Positions 1 to 6,671 of a stretch of 41,396 nt of DNA are shown here, piece after piece. The stretch is from Acidobacteriota bacterium (lineage in GTDB: Bacteria; Acidobacteriota; Polarisedimenticolia; Gp22-AA2): the NCBI GenBank assembly GCA_018606725.1, contig JAGYID010000012.1, positions 1-41,396 of the forward strand. The letters run 5' to 3'. Every line of letters begins with the position of its first letter. Positions within the stretch are counted from its first letter, which is position 1. The notes beneath the pieces were generated by a model, which saw only the letters and a list, made by a program, of their open reading frames with translations, had not been told where the DNA came from and ran no database searches. A program made the position numbers and the translations under genes.

Positions 1-246
1 CCCGCCGCTTCGGCCTGGGTCGTGCAGGCGATGGCGACCACCGAGGTCGCGGCGGCGCGCCGCCTGCGCGATCGGCTCGGGCGGGCCGGTCTGCCGGCCA
101 CCATCGTCGAGGAGCGGCAGGCGAATCGCGTCGCCTACCGGGTGCGCGTCGGCCGTTACCGGGAGCGGCCGGTTGCCGAGGTGATGGCCAAGCGGCTGCG
201 CGAGGAGTTCGGCCTCAACCCCTGGATCCTGCCGGACGGCGACTGA
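1..246 (+). CDS. SPOR-domain protein, C-terminal part (gene begins before the window)
   Basis: The frame is open from base 1 and ends at TGA 244-246, so only about the last 81 residues are present. They read as one SPOR (sporulation-related repeat) domain: the opening strand WVVQAMA, a helix rich in Arg/Ala, the central YRVRVGRY strand, and a final helix before NPWIL. SPOR domains bind denuded peptidoglycan glycans, often at the division septum, and usually sit at the C-terminus of a membrane-anchored or secreted protein. The N-terminal part that would show the anchor is outside the window. The stop lies one base before the GTG of the next gene, so the two are probably cotranscribed. The domain call is good; the full protein cannot be named. 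Confidence 0.75.
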   Translation, partial: PAASAWVVQAMATTEVAAARRLRDRLGRAGLPATIVEERQANRVAYRVRVGRYRERPVAEVMAKRLREEFGLNPWILPDGD

Positions 247-247
247 C

Positions 248-1954
248 GTGCCGGAAACGACTGCACCGCGCGATCGCCGCCTCCTTGGCGAGTTGCTGCT
301 CGAAGCGGGCCTGGTATCGCGGCAGGGCTTGAAGGCAGGACTGGCGGAGCAGCGACAGCGTGGCGGTCGGCTCGGATTCAATCTGATGCGGCTCGGCTCG
401 GTCACGCCGGCCGAATTTCACCTCTATCTTCAAGAGAGTCTCGAGGCGCTGGGGCCCGGGCTCGAGGCCCCGTTGCGGGGGTCGCCGCCCGTCGACTTGA
501 TCCCGGCACGCGTGGCGCATCATTACGGCATCCTGCCGCTGGAAGCGGGTGACGGCGTCCTGACCCTGGCGCTGGCGTCCGCCGACGCGCCGCGCCTGCT
601 CCCCGCCGTGGAGGAATTGACGGGATTGCGCGTCGATCCGGTCATCTGGCCGCCCGCCGCGATCGCGGCGGCGCTGGCGCGCTTCTACCCCCCCGAGGTC
701 GAGCCCGGTGTGATCCATCGGCCGGCGGGGGACAACCTGCTCGTCCTCTCGGACCGGCGTCGCGGCATCCGGCCGATGCTGCCCGAGATGCTTCGCCGGG
801 ACGCACCGGCGGTCGACTGGCTGCGATCGATCCTGTCGGAGGCGGTGCGCCGATCGGCGCGCCGCGTCGCCCTGGAGCGCCGGCCGGGCGGGCCGCGCGT
901 CACGCTACGGCGCGATCGCGAACCGGGGCAGGACCTCGTGGTGCCTGCGGGCGCCGTCCCGGGCGTCGCCGCGCTGATCGAAACCCTGGCCCGTCTTGGA
1001 AACCGCGGTCGGGTCGTGCCGCGCGAGGGTCGCTTCGCCGCCGACATCGAAACCCGGCGGGTCCGCGTCACAGCTTCCGCGCTGCCGGCCCTGGCGGGGG
1101 AGTCGTACGAGCTGCACCTGTGCGACCAGCGCGTCGTTCAGCCGGAACGTGGTGAGGTGGCGGCCGACGTCCCGGCGCTCGCGGCCCGGATCGATCAGCT
1201 CGCGGAGGAGCGCCGCGGTCTGCTGGTGGTCGCCGGAGCGGACCGGAGCGACATCGACGCCGGCCTGGAGGCGGTGGCGGCGCTCCTCGCCGGGCGGCTG
1301 CGCGGCGTCGTCCTGGGCGCTCCGACGGCCCCGGTCGGCTGGGATCTCCCGAGGGTCGCGGAGCAGGAGGAGATCCCCCTCGCGGCGCGGCTCGAGCGCG
1401 CCCTCGGAACGCTGCCCGAGCTGCTCGTCCTGCACGATCTACTGTCGGCCGAGGCCGCGCAGATGGCGCGCGCCCAGGCCACCGAGCGGGTGGTCCTCGC
1501 CCCGGTCGCGGCGGCCGACGCGTTCGCCGCCGCCGAGGCCCTGGCACGCGGCGGGCGGTTGGCGGACCAGGACGCAGCGGCGCTGGCCGAGGGGATCCTC
1601 GGGGTCCGGCTGATGGAACCGCTCTGCCCGTCATGCCGGAGGCCCTGCGACGTTGCCGATCTGCTGGCGCGCGCGCCGTGGAGGCCGCACCCTCACGACG
1701 GTGAGTACGCCGTGTCCTCGGGCTGCCGCGGCTGTCGCGGCACGACGGCACCGGCGCTGTTGCCGGTGTACGAGTTCCTGGCCGCGGAGCCGGGCGAGCG
1801 GCTGTTCCGGCCGGGCACCTCGGCCGCGGCGCTGCGCGCCGGCCGGCTCCGGAAGGGGATGAAGACGCTGTTCGTCGCCGGCCTGGAGAAGGCGGCGGCC
1901 GGACTCATCGACGTCCGCGAGCCGCTGCGCCTGCTCCTGCACGAGCAGTGCTGA
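248..1954 (+). CDS. PilB/GspE-like protein with MshEN domain and dead ATPase domain
   Basis: 568 residues, GTG start. Residues about 10-150 look like an MshEN (GspE N-terminal) domain with two RLGxxL-type motifs (LLGELL near residue 12 and RLGFNL near residue 34); MshEN domains of this type bind cyclic di-GMP in MshE and PilB. The rest follows the GspE/PilB ATPase fold to its end, including the zinc-binding cysteines C460, C463, C493 and C496. The nucleotide site is gone: the Walker A position reads GADRSDID (residues 330-337) with Ile where the Lys should be, and the Asp box, Walker B and His box are not recognisable. It should therefore not hydrolyse ATP. The frame is intact and GC-typical, so it looks like a conserved pseudo-ATPase rather than a decaying gene. 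It overlaps lnt by 7 bases. A regulatory or structural role in pilus or secretion machinery is inference. Confidence 0.75.
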   Translation: MPETTAPRDRRLLGELLLEAGLVSRQGLKAGLAEQRQRGGRLGFNLMRLGSVTPAEFHLYLQESLEALGPGLEAPLRGSPPVDLIPARVAHHYGILPLEAGDGVLTLALASADAPRLLPAVEELTGLRVDPVIWPPAAIAAALARFYPPEVEPGVIHRPAGDNLLVLSDRRRGIRPMLPEMLRRDAPAVDWLRSILSEAVRRSARRVALERRPGGPRVTLRRDREPGQDLVVPAGAVPGVAALIETLARLGNRGRVVPREGRFAADIETRRVRVTASALPALAGESYELHLCDQRVVQPERGEVAADVPALAARIDQLAEERRGLLVVAGADRSDIDAGLEAVAALLAGRLRGVVLGAPTAPVGWDLPRVAEQEEIPLAARLERALGTLPELLVLHDLLSAEAAQMARAQATERVVLAPVAAADAFAAAEALARGGRLADQDAAALAEGILGVRLMEPLCPSCRRPCDVADLLARAPWRPHPHDGEYAVSSGCRGCRGTTAPALLPVYEFLAAEPGERLFRPGTSAAALRAGRLRKGMKTLFVAGLEKAAAGLIDVREPLRLLLHEQC

Positions 1955-3570
1955 GCGTCCTCGTTCGAGTGGCCGGACGACGCGCCGGTCCGCTGACCGC
2001 GCGCCGGGCGATCCTGTGTTCGGCCGGCTCCGGCCTCCTCCTCGCCCTGGCGTACCCGCGCTCCGACCTGTTCCTGCTGGCCTTCGTGGCGTTGGTGCCC
2101 CTCCTGATGTCGCTGGAGGGCGCCAGCCGCGGCCGCGCTCTCGCCTGCGGCTATGCCTGCGGTGCGGTGTTCTTCGGTGCGCTCCTCTACTGGGTCGCGC
2201 CGGTGATGAGCCGGTACGGCGGGCTGTCGCGCCCGCTGGCGTTGTTGTTCCTGGCGCTCCTGGTCTTCTACCTGGCGTCGTACGTGGCGGTATTCGCCGC
2301 CTTCCTCGCCTGGTCCTGGCGGCGCGTCGGCCCGCTGAGCCTGCTGGTGTGCCCGGTGGCATGGGTGGCGCTGGAGATCCTGCGCGGCCGGATGCTGACC
2401 GGTTTCCCGTGGGGCCTCCTCGGCTACTCGCAGGTTCCCAATCTGCCGCTGCTGCAGGCGGCGGCCTTCGGCGGCATCTATGCCGTGTCGCTCCTGGTCA
2501 TGGCGGCCAACGCCGGCCTCGCCCTCCTCGCAATCCGCCCCGCGCCGCGTCTCGGACGGCCGCTCGGCATCGGCCTGCTCCTCCTGGTCGCCGCGGTCGA
2601 GATCGCCGGTGCGCTGGTCCTGCAGGGCGCCCCCGCCGTGCCCCGGGAGAGCGTGCGCGTGGCGGCGCTGCAGCCGAACGTGGCGCAGGATCGGAAATGG
2701 CGGCCGAACGAGACCGGCCGGATCCTCGCCGACCTCGTCCGGATGACGCGCGCGGCGGCGGCGGCCGGCGCCAAGGTGGTCGTCTGGCCGGAATCCTCGA
2801 GTCCGCTGTCGATCCGCCGGCCGGACCTGGGCGTCGGCGCCGGCTCACGGCCGGCCGTCCAGCCCGACGACGCGTACGTCGCGCTCCTCTCGGGCCTGGC
2901 GCGCGAGCTCGACATCTCTCTCATCGTCGGCAGCGTCGACTACCGCTCCGCGGCGGGGGGGCTGCGGGCGTACAACAGCGCCGTGCCCGTGCTGCCGGAC
3001 GGGACGTTGGGCGCGCCATACGACAAAGTGCATCTGGTGCCGTTCGGTGAATACGTGCCGCTGGCGCACCTGTTGTTCTTCGTCAACCGGATGGTCGGCG
3101 GGGCGATCGCCGAGTTCGCCCCCGGCACGAGCTTCGCGCCCCTGCCGACCGGAGCAGGGGAGGCGGCCACCTTCGTCTGCTACGAGGCGATCTTCCCTGA
3201 GCTGGTGCGCCGGCTGGCGGGGCAGGGCGGCGTCTTCATGGTGAATCTGACCAATGATGCCTGGTTCGGCCGGTCCCCGGCGGCCGCCCAGCACTTCGCC
3301 ATGGCGGTGGCCCGGACGGCGGAGAACCGGCGCAGCCTGGTGCGCGCCGCCAACACCGGAATCTCCGCCCTTGTCGATCCTTACGGCCGCGTCCTGTCGC
3401 AGAGCGGCCTCCTGACCCAGGCGACCGTCGTCGGGACGCTGCCGGTGCGGCGCGATGCGACCCCCTACGCCCGCGCCGGCGATTGGCTGGCGTGGGGCTG
3501 TGTTATACTCGCGGCGTTTTACGCCGCCGCGCTCCGCGCGGCGTTCGCGCGTCCGGGAAGCGGATCCTGA
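1948..3570 (+). CDS. lnt: Apolipoprotein N-acyltransferase
   Basis: 540 residues, GTG start overlapping the previous stop. Lnt adds the third, amide-linked acyl chain to the N-terminal Cys of lipoproteins in the inner membrane, a step typical of diderm bacteria. The N-terminal 230 residues contain multiple hydrophobic segments, followed by a nitrilase-type (CN-hydrolase) domain from about residue 236. The catalytic Glu-Lys-Cys triad is visible: E282 in VVWPES, K360 in YDKVHLVPFGEY and C411 in FVCYEA; the family motif NLTNDAWFG follows. A last hydrophobic segment near the C-terminus matches the final membrane helix of the family. Length is close to the usual 500-540. prfB follows directly, and a possible prfB promoter lies inside the lnt 3' end. 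Confidence 0.95.
   Translation: MLSVLVRVAGRRAGPLTARRAILCSAGSGLLLALAYPRSDLFLLAFVALVPLLMSLEGASRGRALACGYACGAVFFGALLYWVAPVMSRYGGLSRPLALLFLALLVFYLASYVAVFAAFLAWSWRRVGPLSLLVCPVAWVALEILRGRMLTGFPWGLLGYSQVPNLPLLQAAAFGGIYAVSLLVMAANAGLALLAIRPAPRLGRPLGIGLLLLVAAVEIAGALVLQGAPAVPRESVRVAALQPNVAQDRKWRPNETGRILADLVRMTRAAAAAGAKVVVWPESSSPLSIRRPDLGVGAGSRPAVQPDDAYVALLSGLARELDISLIVGSVDYRSAAGGLRAYNSAVPVLPDGTLGAPYDKVHLVPFGEYVPLAHLLFFVNRMVGGAIAEFAPGTSFAPLPTGAGEAATFVCYEAIFPELVRRLAGQGGVFMVNLTNDAWFGRSPAAAQHFAMAVARTAENRRSLVRAANTGISALVDPYGRVLSQSGLLTQATVVGTLPVRRDATPYARAGDWLAWGCVILAAFYAAALRAAFARPGSGS
3504..3527 (+). promoter_or_regulatory. Possible prfB promoter -10 and adjacent hairpin
   Basis: Inside the 3' end of lnt there is a TATACT hexamer (3504-3509), about 80 bases before the prfB ATG. 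A -35 partner is weak (TTGGCT at 3483, 15-base spacer). Directly after it is a perfect 6-bp inverted repeat, GCGGCG (3511-3516) and CGCCGC (3522-3527), with a TTTTA loop. If transcription starts near 3516 the repeat would lie at the very 5' end of the mRNA. Both signals sit in coding sequence, so chance is a real possibility. Confidence 0.35.
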
Positions 3571-3590
3571 CGCGCCGGAGCGCGCTCCCC

Positions 3591-4734
3591 ATGGACAACA
3601 AGCCCGTAAGCCTGGACGTTGCCGATCTGGTGCGCCGCGTCGGTATCTTGAAGACGCGCTACGCGGCGCTTCGAGGTCATCTTTGATCCGGATGGCCTGC
3701 AGCGCCGCCTGAAGGACGTCGAAGCGAAGGCGGCCGACCCCAACCTCTGGACCGATCCCGAAAAGGCGCAAGCGCTTCTGAAAGCACGGACCCGCCTCAA
3801 CGAGGAGCTCGAGGCGGTGCGCGCGCTCGACCACCGGCTCGAGGAGGCGCAGGTGTGCGTCGAGCTGGCGTCGGAGGGGGAGGACGTCGGAACCGACTTG
3901 AAGGCGGCCGTCGAAGCGCTCGCCGCCGCGGTCGACGCGCAGGAGCTCGAGATGATGCTCACCGGCGAGCACGACGCGGGCAATGCCATCCTGACCATCC
4001 ATCCCGGCGCCGGCGGCACCGAGTCACAGGACTGGGCCGAGATGCTGTACCGGATGTACTTGCGCTGGGCCGAGGCCCGCGGCTACCGCATCGAGACACT
4101 CGACTATCAGACCGGTGAGGAGGCCGGCATCAAGAGCGCCACGCTGATGGTGCGCGGGCGCGACGCCTTCGGTTTCCTGCGGGCCGAGAGCGGCGTCCAC
4201 CGCCTGGTGCGGATCTCTCCGTACGATTCCTCCGGCCGGCGTCATACCTCGTTCGCCTCGGTGTACGCCTATCCGGAGCTGGACGATGCCATCGAAGTGA
4301 AGATCGAGGAGAAGGATCTGCGCGTCGACACCTATCGGAGCAGCGGCGCCGGCGGCCAGCACGTCAATGTCACCGACTCGGCCGTGCGGGTCACCCATCT
4401 GCCGAGCGGCATCGTGGTCTCCTGCCAGAACGAGCGCTCGCAGCACCGCAATCGCGACATGGCGATGAAAGTCCTGAGGTCGCGCCTGTACGAGGTGGAG
4501 CGCCGCAAGCGGGACGAGAAGCGACAGGTGGAGGAGGGCGCCAAGAAGGACATCGATTTCGGCAGCCAGATTCGCTCGTACGTCCTGCAGCCCTACCGCC
4601 TGGTCAAGGACCACCGGACCGGCGTGGAGCGGGGCGATGTCGACCGGGTCCTGGACGGCGACCTCGATTCGTTCATCAAGGCCTACCTGATGGGTCGCCG
4701 CGGTGCCTCGACCGATTCGGCCTCGAAGCCCTGA
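3591..4734 (+). CDS. prfB: Peptide chain release factor 2 (programmed +1 frameshift)
   Basis: RF2 releases finished proteins at UGA and UAA. The coding sequence is join(3591..3683,3685..4734): 31 codons from ATG 3591 end at CTT followed by in-frame TGA (3684-3686); skipping one base continues as Asp-Pro-Asp-Gly into the 349-residue remainder, giving 380 residues. The peptidyl-hydrolysis motif GGQ is at residues 254-256 within SGAGGQHVN. The stop-codon recognition tripeptide reads Ser-Pro-Tyr (209-211) where most RF2 proteins have Ser-Pro-Phe; the flanking DSSGRRHTSF is standard. The N-terminal coiled-coil domain and the downstream NERSQHRNRD motif are also typical. The gene lies between lnt and the heat-shock operon. 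Confidence 0.95.
3673..3687 (+). promoter_or_regulatory. prfB +1 frameshift site
   Basis: The slippery CTT (3681-3683) is followed by TGA (3684-3686). An internal Shine-Dalgarno-like GAGGT (3673-3677) is separated from CTT by the single codon CAT, the same spacing as the AGGGGG-UAU-CUU-UGA site of E. coli. The base after the stop is T rather than C. When RF2 is scarce the ribosome pauses at UGA, the peptidyl-tRNA slips from CUU to UUU and reads GAU, completing RF2; this is the known autoregulation of prfB. Confidence 0.93.
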
Positions 4735-4754
4735 AGCTCCACGCCCCGAACCGA

Positions 4755-4783
4755 TTGACCTGGACGACCGCTGCCGGTATATT
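4755..4783 (+). promoter_or_regulatory. Sigma-70-type promoter of hrcA
   Basis: TTGACC (4755-4760) and TATATT (4778-4783) are separated by exactly 17 bases, near consensus. Transcription should start about 4790, inside the CIRCE operator. The promoter starts about 20 bases after the prfB stop, so the heat-shock operon has its own start point. Confidence 0.8.
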
Positions 4784-4808
4784 GGCACTCGGACATGTCG
4801 AGTGCCAA
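4782..4808 (+). promoter_or_regulatory. CIRCE operator (HrcA binding site)
   Basis: A perfect inverted repeat: TTGGCACTC (4782-4790), nine-base spacer (4791-4799), GAGTGCCAA (4800-4808). It differs from the CIRCE consensus TTAGCACTC-N9-GAGTGCTAA only by one symmetrical substitution in each arm, which preserves the dyad. It overlaps the -10 hexamer and the first possible hrcA start codon, so bound HrcA would block the promoter. HrcA repression of its own operon is well established in other bacteria. Confidence 0.95.
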
Positions 4809-5862
4809 GACGATGACCTCACCGACCCAGCTGGATCCCAGAACGCGGGAAGTACTCCGCCAGATCGTCGCCATCCATATCCTGACGGGTGAGCCGGTCG
4901 GGTCGAGAACTGTCGCCAAGGCCGGGGCCGGGGGGCTGAGCCCGGCGAGCATACGAAATGTCATGGCCGACCTGGAGGAGATGGGGCTCCTGAGCCATCC
5001 CCATACTTCTGCCGGCCGGGTGCCGACCGATCGCGGCTATCGTATTTATGTCGACGCCCTGCTGCCATCCAGTCGGCTGCCGGCGGCCGACAAGGCGCTC
5101 ATCGACAACAGCCTGGCGGGGATCGGTGGCGAGCTCGGGGAGGCGATGGAAGTCATCCCGAAGCTGCTGTCGCGGCTCACCCGCCACGTCGGCTGTTTCG
5201 TATCGGCGCCGATCGGCGACGCCGTCCTGAAGCACATCGAGTTTGTGAAGCTGCACGAACGGCGGATTCTCACCGTATTCGTCGACCGCACCGGCGTCGT
5301 CAGTCACCGCATTCTGGAGGCCGGGCAGGACTACAGCCAGGAGGATCTCGACCGCGCCGGCCGCTACCTGACCTCCGAGTTCGAGGGCCAGACCCTGCGC
5401 CAGATCCGCGCCCGTCTGGTGAGTCTGATGGCCGAGGAAAAGGCCACCTTCGACCGCCTGCTCAAGAACGCCATCACACTCGGCAGCAGCTACCTGGACG
5501 CCGAATCCGACCAGCGCAAGGTGATCGTCGACGGAACGGCCAACATCCTCAAAGTCCCCGAGCTGGCCGAGGCCGGGACGATGCACCGCCTGTTCGCGAC
5601 TTTCGAAGAGAAGCACCGCCTCGTGACCCTCATCGACCGCTGCATCGACCAGCCCGGTGTCCGGGTGGTCATTGGCCAGGAAGCCGCCGATCCGGCGCTG
5701 GACAGCCTGTCCTTCGTGGTCTCCCAGTACCGTCTCGGGGAGCAGGTCAGCGGCTCCATCGGCGTGGTCGGGCCGACCAGGATGGAGTACGAGCGGGCGA
5801 TGGCCCTGGTCGGATATATCTCCCGCCTGCTGTCCAGTTTGTTGACGCGTCAACAGAGCTGA
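4795..5862 (+). CDS. hrcA: Heat-inducible transcription repressor HrcA
   Basis: HrcA binds CIRCE and represses chaperone operons; its activity depends on GroEL. The N-terminal winged helix-turn-helix is clear (GEPVGSRTVAK, then SPASIRNVMADLEEMGLL, then HTSAGRVPTDRGYR), followed by the GAF-like and dimerisation regions. The longest form is 355 residues from ATG 4795. That start lies in the CIRCE spacer, only a few bases after the predicted transcription start, and has no Shine-Dalgarno sequence. A second in-frame ATG at 4813 gives a 349-residue protein with a leader of about 20 bases and is as likely; it also lacks a good ribosome-binding site. The gene is first in hrcA-grpE-dnaK-dnaJ-prmA. 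Confidence 0.95.
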   Translation: MSSAKTMTSPTQLDPRTREVLRQIVAIHILTGEPVGSRTVAKAGAGGLSPASIRNVMADLEEMGLLSHPHTSAGRVPTDRGYRIYVDALLPSSRLPAADKALIDNSLAGIGGELGEAMEVIPKLLSRLTRHVGCFVSAPIGDAVLKHIEFVKLHERRILTVFVDRTGVVSHRILEAGQDYSQEDLDRAGRYLTSEFEGQTLRQIRARLVSLMAEEKATFDRLLKNAITLGSSYLDAESDQRKVIVDGTANILKVPELAEAGTMHRLFATFEEKHRLVTLIDRCIDQPGVRVVIGQEAADPALDSLSFVVSQYRLGEQVSGSIGVVGPTRMEYERAMALVGYISRLLSSLLTRQQS

Positions 5863-5870
5863 CCTATATT
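5840..5870 (+). promoter_or_regulatory. Internal grpE promoter with 16-bp palindromic operator candidate
   Basis: TTGACG (5842-5847) and TATATT (5865-5870) have a 17-base spacer, giving a good sigma-70-like promoter spanning the hrcA stop and ending 17 bases before the grpE ATG. The -35 is embedded in a perfect 16-bp palindrome, TGTTGACGCGTCAACA (5840-5855). This is not a CIRCE and not the HspR HAIR sequence. The promoter would allow grpE-dnaK-dnaJ transcription apart from hrcA; whether the palindrome binds a regulator is inference. Confidence 0.6.
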
Positions 5871-5887
5871 CCGGCCGCGGGGGAGCC

Positions 5888-6649
5888 ATGTCCTCACGCG
5901 CCGGCAAGAACGCGAACGCCAGGGATCGCAAGCCGGAAGATCACCACGAGCCCGCCACCCCTGCCGAGCGGCAGGAGGGTGACGAGGGGATCGAGATCAT
6001 CGAGGTCGTCGGGGTCGACGAGACCACCGGCTCCGAAACCGATCCCGTGCCTCCGGCCCCGGCCGGGGGAGACCCGGTTCCGGGCGGTGACGGCGACGCC
6101 CACCACGCCGCGCCGCACCCCGCCCATCGGCTCGACCCGCACCAGGTCCGCTCCGATGTCGATGATCGCCTCCAGGACGCGCTGCGCGAGAAGGAGAAGT
6201 ACTACGACCTCCTGCTCCGCAAGCAGGCGGAGTTCGAGAACTACCGCAAGCGCAGTGACCGGGAGAAGGACGAGTCCCGCATGCTGGCGATCGCCGAAAT
6301 CGTCAAGCGACTGCTGCCGGTGCTCGACAACCTCGACCGCGCCCTGCGCACCAGCGAGGGCGACCTGAGCGCACTGCGGCAGGGCGTCCTGCTCATCCAG
6401 CAGCAGATCCTCGATGTGCTGAAGAAACTCGGGGTGCAACCGATGGACACCATCGGGGGCGCCTTCGACCCGCGCCTGCATGAGGCGGTCGAGGCGCTCG
6501 ATGTGGCCGGGTTCGAGCAGGGCGTCATCCTCGAGGAGACGCAGAAGGGGTACACCCTGAACGATCGGATGCTGCGGCCGGCGATGGTGAAGGTCGCCTC
6601 GGGCCGGGCGCCGCGCGCAACGAGTTCAGAATCGGGCCCGAAGGCCTGA
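5888..6649 (+). CDS. grpE: Nucleotide exchange factor GrpE
   Basis: GrpE releases ADP from DnaK. The protein has 253 residues. The first 90 or so form a low-complexity tail rich in Glu, Pro, Gly and His that is longer than in E. coli GrpE (197 residues). The long dimerising helix follows (LRKQAEFENYRKRSDREKD), then the four-helix and beta-wing domain with LLPVLDNLDRAL, FDPRLHEAV and the closing LRPAMVKV motif. The ATG has a GGGGGAG ribosome-binding site. It is 25 bases from hrcA and 22 bases from dnaK, as expected for the operon. Confidence 0.96.
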   Translation: MSSRAGKNANARDRKPEDHHEPATPAERQEGDEGIEIIEVVGVDETTGSETDPVPPAPAGGDPVPGGDGDAHHAAPHPAHRLDPHQVRSDVDDRLQDALREKEKYYDLLLRKQAEFENYRKRSDREKDESRMLAIAEIVKRLLPVLDNLDRALRTSEGDLSALRQGVLLIQQQILDVLKKLGVQPMDTIGGAFDPRLHEAVEALDVAGFEQGVILEETQKGYTLNDRMLRPAMVKVASGRAPRATSSESGPKA

Positions 6650-6671
6650 GCGGAAAGGACGGAGGGCGACG

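Noticed and set aside
3684-3686. In-frame TGA in prfB as a disabling mutation
   Set aside because: The CTT-TGA context and internal Shine-Dalgarno are the known programmed frameshift of RF2.
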